A stretch of DNA of 64,000 nt from Poa pratensis (lineage: Eukaryota; Streptophyta; Magnoliopsida; Poales; Poaceae). The translations under genes were made by a program, and so were the position numbers. Location of the stretch: assembly GCA_947311845.1 (NCBI GenBank), contig CAMZMU010000107.1, positions 14,282,498 to 14,346,497 of the forward strand, in the 5' to 3' direction. The notes beneath the pieces were generated by a model that was not told where the DNA came from, did no database searches, and saw only the letters and a program-made list of their open reading frames with translations. This document shows, piece after piece, positions 20,596 through 33,600 of the stretch (the first letter of the stretch is position 1; each line of letters opens with the position of its first letter).

Positions 20596-22533
20596 CAGGA
20601 GCAGCAGCAGCAGAGATCTCGTCGTCGGCCCCTCGCTCCATGATCGATCCGGTCGCCGTTTGGCCATTTCCGGCCTGGTTTTTCACCCTTGTAGCTAGCC
20701 GGCGATGGTTTCCTCCCGTCTCGGTCGGTCCATCATTCCATCTCGCTGTTCGCCTGCAGTGCAGACGCACCTAGCGTAGATCATCATCGCGCGCGTCGAA
20801 CAACTTGAATTGGGTTGGAATATATGCTCTCTTCGATTCGAACCTCTCTCTAGACTGTATGTTTACTTGGATCAGATGGATAAGGCGACGAACTCACAGT
20901 AACTGCATGCGGTGCAGCTGACGACAGGGTTTAAACTCTGCAGTGCAGGTAAACAGACAGACAGAGATGGAGAAGTCTGCTGCGAGATCCAGCCAGTGTT
21001 CACGAGGATGGACATGGACGTACGCTCCGCCTGTGACGCGGAAGAAGCTGGGATCACGTACGTATCCATCGCCCTCGATCGTGGACCTGCATCTGCCCTC
21101 GCCAACGCCCAAACCATCCGGATCCATGGCCACCGTCACCCCGGCCGGCACCAAATAATCCTCTGCACGGGCGGGCACGGGGATATGCATGCTCTGCTCT
21201 GCTCGGGTGTAGTACTACCGGCCGCAGCAATTAACACTGCATGCAGCTATTATCTCTGAATGTCTTTCACCGTCCCTTGCAGTTGCAGCTAGTATTACGT
21301 ACGAGTTCAGAGCCAGTCGGTCTGCTACATTCATTATTTTCACCTCGTCAGCGTGACTCTATCCGACATGCAAAACCCGTACGCCAGGTAGGCCACGGCG
21401 ACGGCGGAGGTTTAGGCGACGTACCCGGCCGGCCGGCCGGTCCCCAGGGCGGACGGACCGACGACGATTAGTCAGTCCAGTCGTCGAGTAAGATGTGGTG
21501 CTCCCTCCGTCGGTGGGGCGCGACAGGGGCTTGCCGATGCCAGGATCCGGACACGGGAACAGCCAAGGAGCCTGCCGCGCCCGCGCTGGTAGGCCACGCG
21601 TTGTGACGCCCGTAACCAAAACCACCAGAGAGTCAAGTCACACGATCGGATCTAATCTAGTACTACCATATCCCACTAAGATCACGCCTTCAATCATCAG
21701 CCTCGGTGAATATTAATGAGGATTTGCCTTGATCTTGTGTCTATTCTTTTGAATTGTTCATTCATCAGGGCCTCTTCGAATCGCGCGGGTATCTTGACAG
21801 GACATCAAACAGAGCTGGCGCTCGATTTCAGCAGGAATTGAAATAAAAAAGATCTTCTGTTTTCGTTCTGCAAGTGTCATGCGGTAGCTGGTTTCTAGCA
21901 TGTCTGGGCTGGAGATGTTGGATCTCAAACATAGCTCCTTGATCCGCCCGAATTTAGGCTGCCATTTGTCCTTGAACTTATCGTACTCCTTGTCCCTCAG
22001 TACCAGCCGGGGATGCCAGTGATCAGTACGCATATTCGCAATCTATAGCATCTGGATTGTACGATGCACCGCACCTGACAAGCAGAATGTATGCACTAGG
22101 TGCTGCTATTTGTTCCTGAAACCTGACATATGATGGATCTAAACCCTCAAACGAAATAGGAATTCGATCCTCAGAAACACACAATGCAGCTCTCAGTGGG
22201 GCTTTGGAATGGCAAGAATGCCACGACATACACGACCTCGGTCACAAATGAGATCAATCAATCGCACAAAGATAGAATGCCCTCGAGCCTCTTTTCAGGA
22301 CATTTCGAAGGTGTTCAGTTTTGTACCACACGATTAAATATTTGACAAGTCCATTCTCTTACCGCACCACACTTCCACTAATGGTAGGCAAGTGCAGATG
22401 ATGATGAATGAACAGCCAGGACAGAGGCAAACCATGTAATGCTGGTAGACAATAACTACTGCAGATGCACAAGGGATGTCTAACCATGTTGGTGAATATG
22501 TGCTGTTTTACCACCCACTTGGAAGTCCCAAGA
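20596..22533 (-). repeat. Inverted duplication, arm 1
   Basis: Read on the minus strand, this segment matches 46039-49480 (+) over almost its whole length. Shared landmarks include CTTGGGACTTC at the start and GAGATCTCTGCTGCTGCTGC at the end. Arm 1 lacks the insertions found in arm 2 and is closer to the ancestral arrangement. Minus-strand frames at 22229-22023 and 22033-21758 are overlapping and partly conserved in arm 2, but I recognise no family, so I do not call a gene. Confidence 0.85.
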
Positions 22534-22575
22534 TGGTAAATGATACTAGTATCAGGCACATCTCACTGGTGAATC

Positions 22576-22730
22576 TAGGGATGCAAGTGGGATCCCTAGA
22601 AATATACTAGTATCAGGCACATCTCATTTGGAGGTTTTTAGTTTAATTTTTTTTTCTCTCAAAATTTAAACTAGAATTTTTCAAATGAACTACAGGTGGA
22701 GACATAAATGGGATCCCACTTGACAGCCTT
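22576..22730. mobile_element. Small hAT-like MITE, 155 bp
   Basis: Imperfect terminal inverted repeats, sharing CAAGTGGGATCCC, are flanked by near-identical 8-bp sites, GGTGAATC (22568-22575) and GGTCAATC (22731-22738). An 8-bp target duplication points to hAT. The outermost TIR bases match poorly, so the class is tentative. Confidence 0.5.
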
Positions 22731-22738
22731 GGTCAATC

Positions 22739-23961
22739 TACTAAAAATGAATAAGAAAAGTCAAATGACGCATTAAACAGGATCAAGATTTAGGTGTGGT
22801 AAACCTGAGCACACCCTAAACCCAAAACCCTTCAAGTGAACTAACTGGGACACCAGGTCAGTCAACAGAGAATTGAGAAATCTCGACAAAGGCCCTAATC
22901 CACAAAAACAGAAGAAAAAACAAGAACTGGACTTTAAACCTAGATAAAAGCAACCAAAAGAATCTTGAGGTTATCTGGATGGTACGCTTGGCAGAATGAG
23001 ATTTAAGAAATTCTCAGTCGACCTAGCATGAGCAAATTGGATAAAAAATATGCCTGACCACGAAGGTCCATGAAGTGTGCAGAGATGGCAGGGTAGGCAC
23101 CTAGGTGGTCTCAGATACATTTGGAGATGAACTTCAAATGCATATATATGTAAAAGTCCAACTACACTACAGTACTCTGCGACAAGCAGTTCCTTTTATG
23201 GGTGTAACAGGCTGATCTAGGGTTCATCAGTTCTACTCTTAGTTCTCACTAACCTTAACAAGAAAAGTATACTCCAAATCAAGTGGTAGATGGTATTGCA
23301 GTTGTCGAAAACAAACATCCCTGTATCTATATGCTCTAGATTTGATCCCGCTATGTGCTAAACTAAACACTAGTGCTGGAAGTTTGAAAAAGAGAAACTA
23401 GATACTAGTCATTGATTGTTCGAGGAGTGGCAAATAAAGTATCAGGTAGACAAAGCAGAGTACCAATCAAGGACATTGACATAGTAGTAGACATCACAAA
23501 AATGAGAAATAGATCAACTTATAATGTCAACAATTTGATAACTCATGGAAACCAATATAAACTGTTATGTTCCTCTGCCGATCCGTTTACGGATCCTTTT
23601 CATTCACCACCTTCATGATCAAAGTTCATTGGAAATTGATACGGAACAGAAATACAAAACAGGACAAGAGAGCTCTCATCTCTACAACATCCAAATTCCT
23701 TGTTCCTTCTCTGCCTACACTAGCATCTCGGGACCCTGACATCAACATGCCCCTTACATATGTCGATTGCATGGATAGGCTCGCGGCGAACTGTTTGTTT
23801 TTATGGGTCAAGTACTCTATGGTATTTTTGTTCCTTTCAGCAGCTACTTGACCATGCCATAATTCTCGAGTGACCAAACTAAATTGAGGTGTTTGAAACA
23901 ACAAAATGCCAAAACGGCGAGCAACACACCTGGAGCACAGCACAGCACAGCATGAGATCAG
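22739..23961. other. Intergenic, 3' flank of the cyclin gene
   Basis: Only short frames occur here. The part nearest 23961 should contain the 3' UTR of the minus-strand cyclin. No other element was recognised. Confidence 0.5.
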
Positions 23962-25613
23962 TCATCTGCCAATTCTCCTTCTTTTGCTTGCTGAAGAGCT
24001 TTGGTAGCATGCTGGAGATCCAACAGCAGTATCATCGCTCTGCTGGCTCAGGCATGCAGCAGCATCTAATACGCCTATGGGGCTTTGCGGCACAGAGAAC
24101 ATTGATGATCCAGCTGACTTTAGGACAATGCTTCCTGTCGTTATCTTGTCTTGAATCAATTCGTAGCATCTTAACACTCTCTCCTACAACATATAAAGGG
24201 TAGTCAGGCAAATGAAGTAACAATTCAAGTGCATCTATGCATTTACAGGTTATTTATTGTAATGGCGGGCAAATGGTTTAGTTACTGATAACATTGAGCT
24301 GATAACTACCTTGTTTATATACTTGCAGTTAGTTGTAGCCCTCTCAACTACTGAACTATTGCGCTCCCCAAATGCAGCAAGTGCAACACTTGCAGCAATC
24401 TCTGAAGGTCTGAACACCAAAAAATCAGCTCCTGCAATCATATTTCTCAAACTTTAGGAATTGATCGCCCACAAATTGTACACGGTGATTGATGAATACA
24501 AGAAATGAGATCCAACCTAGCGTTCATACCTTTAGCAGTGCTCAGGATGAGGTCAGTCGAGCGGGATAATGCGAGCATGGATGGTGCTTCACAGTCATTG
24601 AATTTGTGAAGGAAGTAGTCAATAAATGAGCAAGCGGTAACAGCTTGCATCCTCCACTTTAAGGTGCTTAGCACCAAAAGCTCCATTCTTCTTATGGTCC
24701 TTGCCTCAAAATACTTTGCCTTAACCACCTGTCAAGAAAAAAATCATCAGTTACTTGCGATGAAACACTAAATATTTCACAATGTATGCTGAGATCAGTT
24801 ATGAGATGCATCACTCACTGACCTGCAGGTCCACTGGAAGTGGCACATAAGTCTCCTCAATCTTTGAAGCCAGAGATAAGCAAGCCACTGCCAAGAGCTG
24901 TGTGACCCAATCTTTGTCTTCCTGCCATGAGAAATCAGTTTCCTCTATGAGTTCAACAACATATGGGGTTTTAGCTGGATTGCTTCCGTTGCTACTGAAA
25001 TGACAAGACTTACAGGAAGTTCATAGACCGAGAGGAACCTATCCAGGTAGTTGACAGCCAAGACTGCAGTCAATGGCGCAAAATTGTAATGCTCAATGAC
25101 CTATCAGCAGAGAATTGCAGATTTAATCAGCTACCATGGCAGTACGGATCGGGGCGATATCAACGAGCAGCAATCCGATGGGAAATCGGCAGGGAAATGG
25201 ATAAATGAGGCATCTTTACTCGAATCCGGTACATCGCATCTCAGTACATGACACAAGGAAACGAGGATTCCAATCAGAGCAAGAGGGGGGGAGCTCACCT
25301 TCCAAATCCAATCTATAGCGTCCCTCCTGACGGCGGCCAAATCGAGGCCGCCCCCGAGCCGCCGCAGCAGCATCTGGGGGTACCCATCCATGGGCATGTG
25401 CTCCACCTCCCTCTCGACGAGCGCCGCAATGCATCCATCGGTCTGCACGGAGTAGTCCATCAAGAAACCATCCGCGGCGGCGGCGGCGGCGTGGCGGGGC
25501 GGCGTGGCCGGCGCCGCCCAGGAGCACTCGTCGTCGTCGTCAAGGCCGAGAATGGCCGCGTTGTCCTCCGCGCAGAGCAGCACGGAGGCGGCGCAGTCGT
25601 AGCTGGGGCCCAT
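23962..25613 (-). CDS. D-type cyclin (CYCD2-like)
   Basis: Six minus-strand exons join in phase: 25613-25299, 25100-25014, 24921-24823, 24728-24530, 24431-24310, 24183-23962. They give 347 codons, typical for plant D cyclins. The retinoblastoma-binding motif LxCxE is present as LLCAE at residues 12-16. The N-terminal cyclin box includes EREVEHMP (about 68-75) and then [14 protein letters not shown] across the exon 1/2 join. The C-terminal cyclin fold starts near [15 protein letters not shown]. The tail is serine-rich and ends SKRRRIGR. D cyclins activate CDKA to phosphorylate retinoblastoma-related protein and drive G1/S entry in the nucleus. Sequence blocks match my recollection of rice CYCD2-class proteins, so subgroup assignment is knowledge-based. 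All splice sites are GT/AG and no lesion was seen, so the gene looks functional. Confidence 0.88.
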
Positions 25614-26131
25614 GCTTCCGCCTCCGCCTACTAACTTCCCCAAGAACGCGATAGTGGAAAGAAATGCTGGATTAATGAGCAATCAATAAACCGATGCAAC
25701 TGATTCTATCCCCGATCTTTCTCCCTTCTTTTTCTCCGCGAAGATTGATTGCTGCCGGCTTCCGATTGCTGCTCCTCCTCCCCCTCCTTCTCCAATCTCC
25801 CTCTCCCTGTTCTTGATTTGTTAAGGATAATAAAAAAGATATATTTTTTCCTTTTTTGTCTGCTGTGTTCTTCTCAAGTGGAGATGAGAGGGTGGAGAGG
25901 GGAGGGGGAGGAGGAGGCTGTGGACTGGACTGGAGTCCACTGTAGAAGCAGGATGCGGGAGTGGAGGGTTTTTGCTTTTGTAGGGTTGGAGGAGGCCGGA
26001 CTGGAGGATGGGCTGCGATTTCGGCGGAGGAGGAGGGCGTACAGGTAAAACTGTCTACGACTCTTGGGGGAGTTGTTTTGTTTTGTGAGCCTTGAAGCGC
26101 GGATCCTTTGCGGGCACGACACTGCTCGGGT
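25614..26131 (-). promoter_or_regulatory. 5' leader and proximal promoter of the cyclin gene
   Basis: This is the immediate upstream region of the minus-strand cyclin. It contains purine/pyrimidine-rich stretches (GGAGG-type runs near 25880-25920 and 26010-26040). No clear TATA box was identified. The assignment is from position only. Confidence 0.4.
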
Positions 26132-27540
26132 TTTACGTGTACCGTGTCGCTCGCCTGTTTCTTTTCTTTTCTGGCTCTAGCCTGGTGTAGGTAAGTAATA
26201 CTTCCTCCGTTTTTTAATATAAGATGTTTTAGTTTTTGTCCACATGCACATGCACACAAATGTATGTGGACACATTTTTGTGTGTATGTTCACTCATTTT
26301 AGTGTGGATATAGACAACATGTGTACCACCTAAAACATCTTATATTAAAAAACGGAGGGAGTAAATGTGAGCGTGTTTTGATACAATCAAAAATATGCAT
26401 GTGATTTGGAAACATGGAAAACAAATCTGATAATTGGCTACTACTAGATGTGAAGTTACTCATTGTAGTGAATATGTAAATTATATGTGTTTATAGTACA
26501 ATCATGATAATATTGTGACATAATCACCACCATTCTCTTTGACCTCTTAATCCTAGCAATGCACCATGACTCCATGAGTTATTATTCGATGCTAATATAA
26601 TTTGCTAGTTCTCAAAATTAAATCCTTATAGAAGACATATCCTAATTTATTCACCGAAAGAAAGGTGCACCTAACCCAACATGGAAGAACCGCAAAACGC
26701 AGTCGACAAGCATTTATAAGCATTAGATGGTGGGCGTCGGGTTCCTCCTGGTTTTCTTCTTTGTCTCTTGAGGGTGCATGCTCTTAGAAGTTTGGACGCG
26801 TTCGCTAGGACCACATCCTAGAGTTGGCACTACGCCTCCTTGGTTCGACAAACTCCACTCTCTTGTGCACTATGTACAACGAGTATCACATAAGGAGTGA
26901 GGAGTTATTGTCATAGTTATCGATGGAGCGTGTGTCCATTTTAGAGTTCAACTCGATGCTCCACGACAAGTAGTCAATGGGGTGTGACCTTGAGAAAATG
27001 ACCAATCCTTATTAAAATGGGGATATGGCCCATCTAATTTGAGTTTTTTAATGAATTCATTTACCATCATGAATAAAAATTTGAATTTATAATTTTATGG
27101 GAAAAGATGGCTTCGCTCCGGTATGTATTGTCTCGTTGCATAAACACCTACCGCAGATATAATAATACTTTTTGTGTAAGAGAACAAAAGATAGCCCATT
27201 TAATAGTGTTAATATTAAATCGTCATCACATCGATTTTTTTAGTTTTTTATAAGAAATAAATTGAAATTTTACACATCATCTTCTTGTATGATGCCACGA
27301 TTAGTGACACTGTCAGATGACATGGCACATCCTGATGTGATAAGGAACACAACTAATTTTTACTACTCATAATAATGTGACTACTTTATTGCTATAACTG
27401 TGGGAAAGCTTTTAACATGTGTATAGTTTGCTAATAATATAGCCGACTATGCCCAAATGGAATCTCAGATTTGTTGTGCCTTTTTAAAAAAAAACGGTGA
27501 ATATCACACTTTAATGTTTTGAGCATTCACATGTACATTC
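26132..27540 (+). repeat. Local duplication, copy A (upstream of cyclin)
   Basis: This AT-rich block starts at TACGTGTACCGTGTCG and is recognisable again at about 28381-29590. Well-kept stretches include CTGGCTCTAGCCTGGTGTAG at 26171-26190 and GCATTAGATGGTGGGCGTCG near 26720. It contains a MITE that copy B lacks. No gene is supported. The right boundary is approximate because the similarity fades. Confidence 0.7.
26201..26361. mobile_element. Stowaway MITE, 161 bp (A)
   Basis: Terminal inverted repeats (CTTCCTCCGTTTTTTAATAT and the corresponding right end ...AAAAACGGAGGGAG) extend about 30 bp inward and are flanked by TA. It belongs to the same family and has the same length as the element at 36682-36842. 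Confidence 0.9.
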
Positions 27541-28380
27541 ATGCTTGCTGTTGAAGGCGAGATGAATTATTTAGCCAAGTTGTGAGCTGAGGATGAATGA
27601 TCGAGTATCTACAAGAGTGTTCCATTCAAATCTCCACAACAAGTACTAAGTAGATGGGTTGTGACCTCCATACATTCACCCTTTCAATTATAGCGATGAT
27701 TTCGATGAATAAAACATCAATCCTTCCTACAAATGTATAGAGAATTTTGAAGGGGATGTGGATCCTCGTGTAACATGAGTTCGTTGATGAATCTTTTTAT
27801 TGCCACATAAATGATGTAAAAATAATTAGAGATAGTCAACTTAGCAACCTCAGTATTGCCACATGATAATTGGTTTCCTTACATATATTTGGAAGAAAAG
27901 TTTCTTAAATATTACATACTCTTATGTCAAGAGGCCACGGCCGGTGGACAAAAGCATAACATGCTGATATAGTCGATTTTTTCACTATTCACAATAGGAC
28001 ACAACTTAACTATTATTAGTTTTCAGCAAACATTTGATATGTACATTGTTTCCAAAAATAGGAGTGTGTCTTGAAAACCGAGATGGATCCCAAGATCTAG
28101 TGAGCCCCTTGTCCCCCAAAACAAGTGAAGACCACACTTTAAAGCTTTAAATGTTTACACAATTTTATTTGTGTAGTACACGCATGTAAAATTTCCTTTA
28201 GATTTTATTTGCATATATGATATAGAAATGAACAGAAATGTGTGGATCCATATTTTATAAATGTGTAGATTTCTGTACCAAACGTCTCCCTTTTTGTGGG
28301 TCCACATATTGTCTTATGATACGATGCCACTATTGGTGACACATATTGTAGATTTAAGTAGATTTTTACTATAGATCCAT
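27541..28380. other. Intergenic with a third degenerate repeat fragment
   Basis: Around 28010-28200 there is a further degenerate match to the tail of copy B (near 29400-29610), including AAGATCTAGTGAG and GACCACACTTTAAAG. No gene is seen. Confidence 0.5.
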
Positions 28381-29590
28381 GTTTTATGTGTACCGTGTCT
28401 CGCATGTTTCTTTTCTTTTCTGGCTCTAGCCTGGTGTAGGTAAGTAATAAATGGGAGCTTGTTTTGATACAATCAAAAACATGTATGTGATTTGGAAACA
28501 TGCAAAAGTTTTCTGATAATTGACTTGAGGTTAAGTTATTCATCGTATTGAATACATACCATTATAAATTGTATATTTTATAATAACGGCCTTTCCTCGA
28601 CAAATTTTTTCATTATATTTATATTCTCCTTGACCTCTTAATCATAGAAATTTTAATATGTGCTAAATTTTTGTTGCTAGATGTTAAAATTAAATCTCTA
28701 TATAAAAGACATGTACTAATTAATCCACCAAAATAAAGGTGCACCTAACTCAACCTGGAAGACCGCAAAACACAGTCGACATGCATTTATAGCATTAGAT
28801 GGTGGGCGTCGGGTTCCTCCCCGTTTTCTTCCTCCTTTGTCTCTTGAGGGTGCATGCTCTTGAAATATTGGACACATTCGTTAGACCCACAAAGGGAGTT
28901 GTCACCACGCCTCCTTTGGTTCAACCAACTCAACTCTCTTGCGCAATGTGTACGACGAGTATCGTTGAAGGAGGAGTTATTATCATGGTTGTCGATGGAG
29001 GGTCAGTCCACTAGGTGGGGTGTGACCTTATACATAATACATTCCCCACTTCTCTTCACACCTGATGATTTCGATGAACAAATGACTAATCCATATAAAC
29101 TGGGATATGGCTAGTTCTGAGTTAATTAATGAATTCATTGACCATGATGGATAAAAATTGAAATTACATATTTACGAAAAATATGGTTTCGTTCCAATAT
29201 GTGTAGTCGCGTTACATAGACACCTAACACAAATATAATAACACTTTTGTGTAGGGGAATAGTATATTGTCCATTAAACAATTTTTTATGCTTTTTGTAA
29301 GATAAATTTGAGAAGTTGAGAACACATTGTCTTATGATACGATGTCACTATTGGTGACACGTTCGGATGAGAAAGCCAAAAACAAAGTTGATTTTCAATA
29401 GTCACGATAGTATGACTACTTTATTGCTGTAAACTGTTAGCAAACATTCAACGTATAAATAGTTTGCTAAAATTGTAGCCGAGCATGTATCAAAAAACCC
29501 AAATGGATCTCGAGATCTAGTGAGAATGTTTTTCTATTCAAAAAGTAAAACTAAGACCACACTTTAAAGGTTATAAAGTTTACATGCAGT
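28381..29590 (+). repeat. Local duplication, copy B
   Basis: This is a diverged copy of 26132-27540. It reads GTAAGTAATAAATGGGAGC where copy A has the Stowaway MITE plus an extra TA. It carries no intact gene; the frame at 28799-29014 is not shared with copy A. Confidence 0.7.
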
Positions 29591-30510
29591 ATGTGCACGT
29601 AAAATTTCAGCAACATCACTTTTTTTTGGAGTTTTCTTAAGATCAATTGTCATTTATGGCCTTATGGGCTATAAAATTAATAGACATATGTTGGCATGTA
29701 AAAATAAATCTAATCTAGATCGATCCATATTTTTATTTTTTATGTAGCTCACAAGTTAAAGTTGGTGGCTCAATGGAAATCCAAGATCCAGACGTCCGCA
29801 CTCCGGACTGTTATTTATCAAGACACTGTTATATTTGCTGTGACCGGAGTATTTGTTGTTGAGCATATTAATTGTGATATTTTTCGAGGACGTTTGGCAG
29901 CGGAACCGGGGTCGGAGGGGCAGTATTGTCATTTTGGGCGAGCCTGACTGCTCTGCTCTGTGCTGCTGTGCTGCATGCCTGCAAAGGGCACCAAGCCACC
30001 AACCCAGGCACGGCCTCCGGTAGTCCAGCACGCTTTTCTTCCTTTCTGGCCGGTCAAACCCGAGGTCAGGCGTAACTTCGCGCGCCGAGACGGGTGAACG
30101 GAAAGACGCCGTCAAAGGAACGTTCCTCTCATCGACGAGCCGCGGGTTGCTTCGTCCGCGAGCATTCTGGGATCGGATCGGGGATTCCTTCTGTGGGGCG
30201 CGGTTGTGGCCGGCGGATCGCGGGCACGTATCGGGTACACCGTGAGATACGGTGTATGGTGCAGTTCTATACGTGTACTTCACTGTCAAAAGTTATTAAA
30301 ATCTGTTTCGTGTGTGCACTTCGTCGCCAGCTTTTATCTATGCTTAGCATTTCGATTTCAAACACGGAAGAACGAGTGCACCCAAGTCGTTCGTGGGTTA
30401 AAACCGTGCGAATAGGAAACGCCGTTATGTTTTCCGTAAATGGAGCTGAAGCCGAAACCGACTTTTGAGCCGCGATTGGGCTATTCAGCAGTCACCTGGG
30501 AGCTGGAGCC
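29591..30510. other. Intergenic with GC-rich island
   Basis: Bases 29880-30250 are GC-rich with promoter-like composition, but no reading frame with family features or clear TATA/ATG arrangement follows. I leave it unassigned. Confidence 0.4.
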
Positions 30511-30600
30511 GGCTTATGAGCCGTAACGTGGGAGAAATAATCGGCCTATGAGCCGTAACGTGCGAGCAATTGTCGGCTAATAAGCCGTAACGTGGGAGCC
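30511..30600. repeat. 32-bp minisatellite, three copies
   Basis: Three units begin at about 30511, 30542 and 30574. Each has a core AGCCGTAACGTG preceded by a GGCTTATG/GGCCTATG/GGCTAATA variant. A related ggagccg tail continues to about 30627. Confidence 0.8.
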
Positions 30601-30627
30601 GGAGGAGCCGAGCCGTGAGCCGGCCAT

Positions 30628-33600
30628 TTTATTGGCCCATTAATTTGGCCGCCTATTGGAGTGGTAAGACTGTAGCTGCTCGTCTCCCATAGATTAGCGT
30701 GCCTCCCGGCTTTCAGCCACACAGAAGCTACAGTACCTTCGTGCCTAGCTTAAACTCTTTTTTTTTGTGTGTGCGCAAAAGCTTAGCACGAATTTCACTT
30801 CTTATCTTTACCTTTTGTTTGACAACTTTTTACTTCATACTTGTAACTGTGTGACATGCTTTGCCGCCTTTTTTATTCGCAAGATTTGGAAAACATAGCA
30901 ATAGTAAAAAGGTAGGATTACAATGTTATGTCATTTCGTATGCATGCAGCAACGTCTGTCTGTTTTCATTCCAAAAAAAAAGGTACCTAAAAAGAGTTAA
31001 AGTGGATGTTAGATTTCATATAATAAGTGGATGTTAGATTTCATATAAAATGGAGTATAAATGATTCTTTACGAACAAAATCTACGGAATTCAATCCACA
31101 ACTCAACAACCATCATAGAAAAACTCGCTAAAGATTCGCATACTTCTAATTTTCTATGAAAATCCTTTGATTAATGAGGTCCTAATTAGCCAAGTATATT
31201 TTTGGGCATTTTTATAGCATGGCCCCACTAGTCATTAGTCAACCATATTTTACCTATAAATCTTGCATTATTTACTGATTTTACACATTATTTCTTACTT
31301 ACTTTTACAGGTTTTGCTCGAAACATTGTGTAGTCAATTCACGACACAACCTTATTGTGGTTTTGCAACTCCTTCAGATTTCCATCTCACTAAACTTTCC
31401 GTGTGCGCTATGACCATTCCTAGGAGCTAACATAACAACCACCTCACGACACGACATTGGTTTGACTTGTGTGCTTAAACTGTCATGGGCAGAAAATAGT
31501 TAAATACGTGACACACTGTCACAAATAAGAGTGCAAATGATAAAATAAAAACAGGGCAATCACCGTGATAAATTGAAATTATAAGGGGCAAAATCCGCGC
31601 CCATGCACATATTTTAGATTCCGGGCGCCAATCTTTGTGGCATGTTGCGTTTAGGGATGGCACCGCTGCGAATGGTACGGGTGAAGCCACCCCATATTCT
31701 TACCCATCCGTGTTCATGCTCGTCAACATGTACAAGTTTTTGCCATACCAGTCACCCGACACGATAATGGGTACCAGCGGATAGAAATACCCATGTTTAT
31801 AGCACATCAAATTGAGTAGAAAATAGTCGTAAATTACAACACATAACACATCGAGAAGACATCGATTTGGTGTTCTGTTTCTCGGGAAACGACACGTGAT
31901 CATGTGAATCAGATGGATTAGATACGATATTCGAGATAGCCAATCTATCGTTATAGTGCGACAGTCACCGGTGGGTCCGCCATCCGTGGCAGGTAGCCTC
32001 CTACTTCGGCCCTACTCATGCATTGGTGTGTGAATGTTCAATCCCTCTTGTTAAGTTTGGACGGGTACATGGTTACGCGGGTATGGGTCGTGGCATTTTT
32101 TTTCCAGACTCTTGCCCTTATAGAGATTTTCTCCGCAAGGTACGCGTGTGATGGATCCCATTGACATAGCGTTCCTTTGTTACGCCAGCTCAGTCCGCGA
32201 TACAGCCGGTGAGGACTACCGGCCGCGGCATCGCATAGCGAGATGTTTTGGGGGTTGCGTGGAGCAGGCAAGCAACGTGAGTTCTGATTTCTCGATCATA
32301 TATATTCTCACGTGATCCGCCTCCTCTCGCCTTGCTCGTGCGCGCGCACCCGGGCACGGATCGATCGAGCCACCGGCCACCGCGCCGTACATTGACACCA
32401 CATTGCTTCGCGGATCCGCTTCATCTGCCGCGCGACGCTGTTCTAGCATGAGCGCTCACGGCGCTGCCCTGACATTCCATGTGTTGCAAAGTTTTCCTCT
32501 TCCTTTCTTTCTGTAGATAGATCTCTAATTATGTCCCGGCAACACTGATAGATAGTGTAGATAGTACTCGCTTCCACATCAACATGATAAGCGAAACGAC
32601 CCGCAACACCAGGTCGTGTACGTGTTGTCTTGTCTTCCCTTTGTTGCACACGGAGTTCTATTGTCTATATCGTCCCGTGCATTTTGATGTACGGTTGTTA
32701 TTTTGGCACTTGCATGTGTTGAAAAAACATTGAGCGGACGGCCAGCAGTAGTGCTTGCTTAGCAATAATCTCCATCGCGTCACATCCAACATGATTTTTT
32801 CCTGAAAAAATAAATAAATATAAAGGCGGACACTTGTGCGAACCAGATGCTCGTGAATCGGGTAGGTGGCCAGGAGCAAAGTTTTCCCACAAGGACGACG
32901 ATCCAAAAAAAGAAAAAAGGAAAACGTAGAAAGACGCCGATCTATCGAGGGCAAAAGGTTAATTTCCCACACGGCTTGTCTCCCTTCTCCCTTTCCTCTC
33001 CTTTTCGAGACTTTGTACGCGTCGTCTCTTTGCTAGCTAGACGGCCAAATCCACTCAAGTTTCTCGACTTTATCTCTCCCCCTTTACACATGAACACATG
33101 AACTTATTCTGTATAAACGCAAATACTAGTACACGGAAGGACACAAAAAACTCTAGGATGAACTAATAAATGGGTAATCGATCGAGTTGGCGATGGCGAT
33201 GGCGATCGAGACGGTGTGGAGTCGTCTTCTTGGATCCAAGGGAAACACCTCTAGTGGCTTCCTCTCTCGTGTACGGCCGGCCGGCATCAGATCTTGCCCG
33301 TTTCGATCCGCAGATGAATGTATATAACCAGATCGAGACGCGCCATGCATGCACCCGAATCTACTCCTCCACAAGGTTAGAATACTTACCAGCAGAATCG
33401 TCTTACCGTTGAAGAGAACATCTTTTAGTGGGTGCACTGTGCACGCTTGCTGCGAACATGGATATTGGTAGCTCCTGAAGAAAAATCGAGATCGTGATTC
33501 GTCAGTGAGTCACCCCCTCGATCTGTATCTATTTTCCTGAAAGATCCACACACATTTCTTATTTTTAGATAATGGATGGAAGTGGTCGTGATCGACGCAT

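Noticed and set aside
20943..21625. Short frames conserved between the two inverted arms as a protein-coding gene
   Set aside because: The arms are similar as DNA in all frames, frames differ between arms by indels, and no family is recognised.
25248..25634. Plus-strand frame over the cyclin first exon
   Set aside because: It is the antisense shadow of the GC-rich first exon of the minus-strand cyclin.
31640..32100. A hAT-type MITE starting TTTAGGGATGGCAC
   Set aside because: I could not find a matching right terminus or target duplication.
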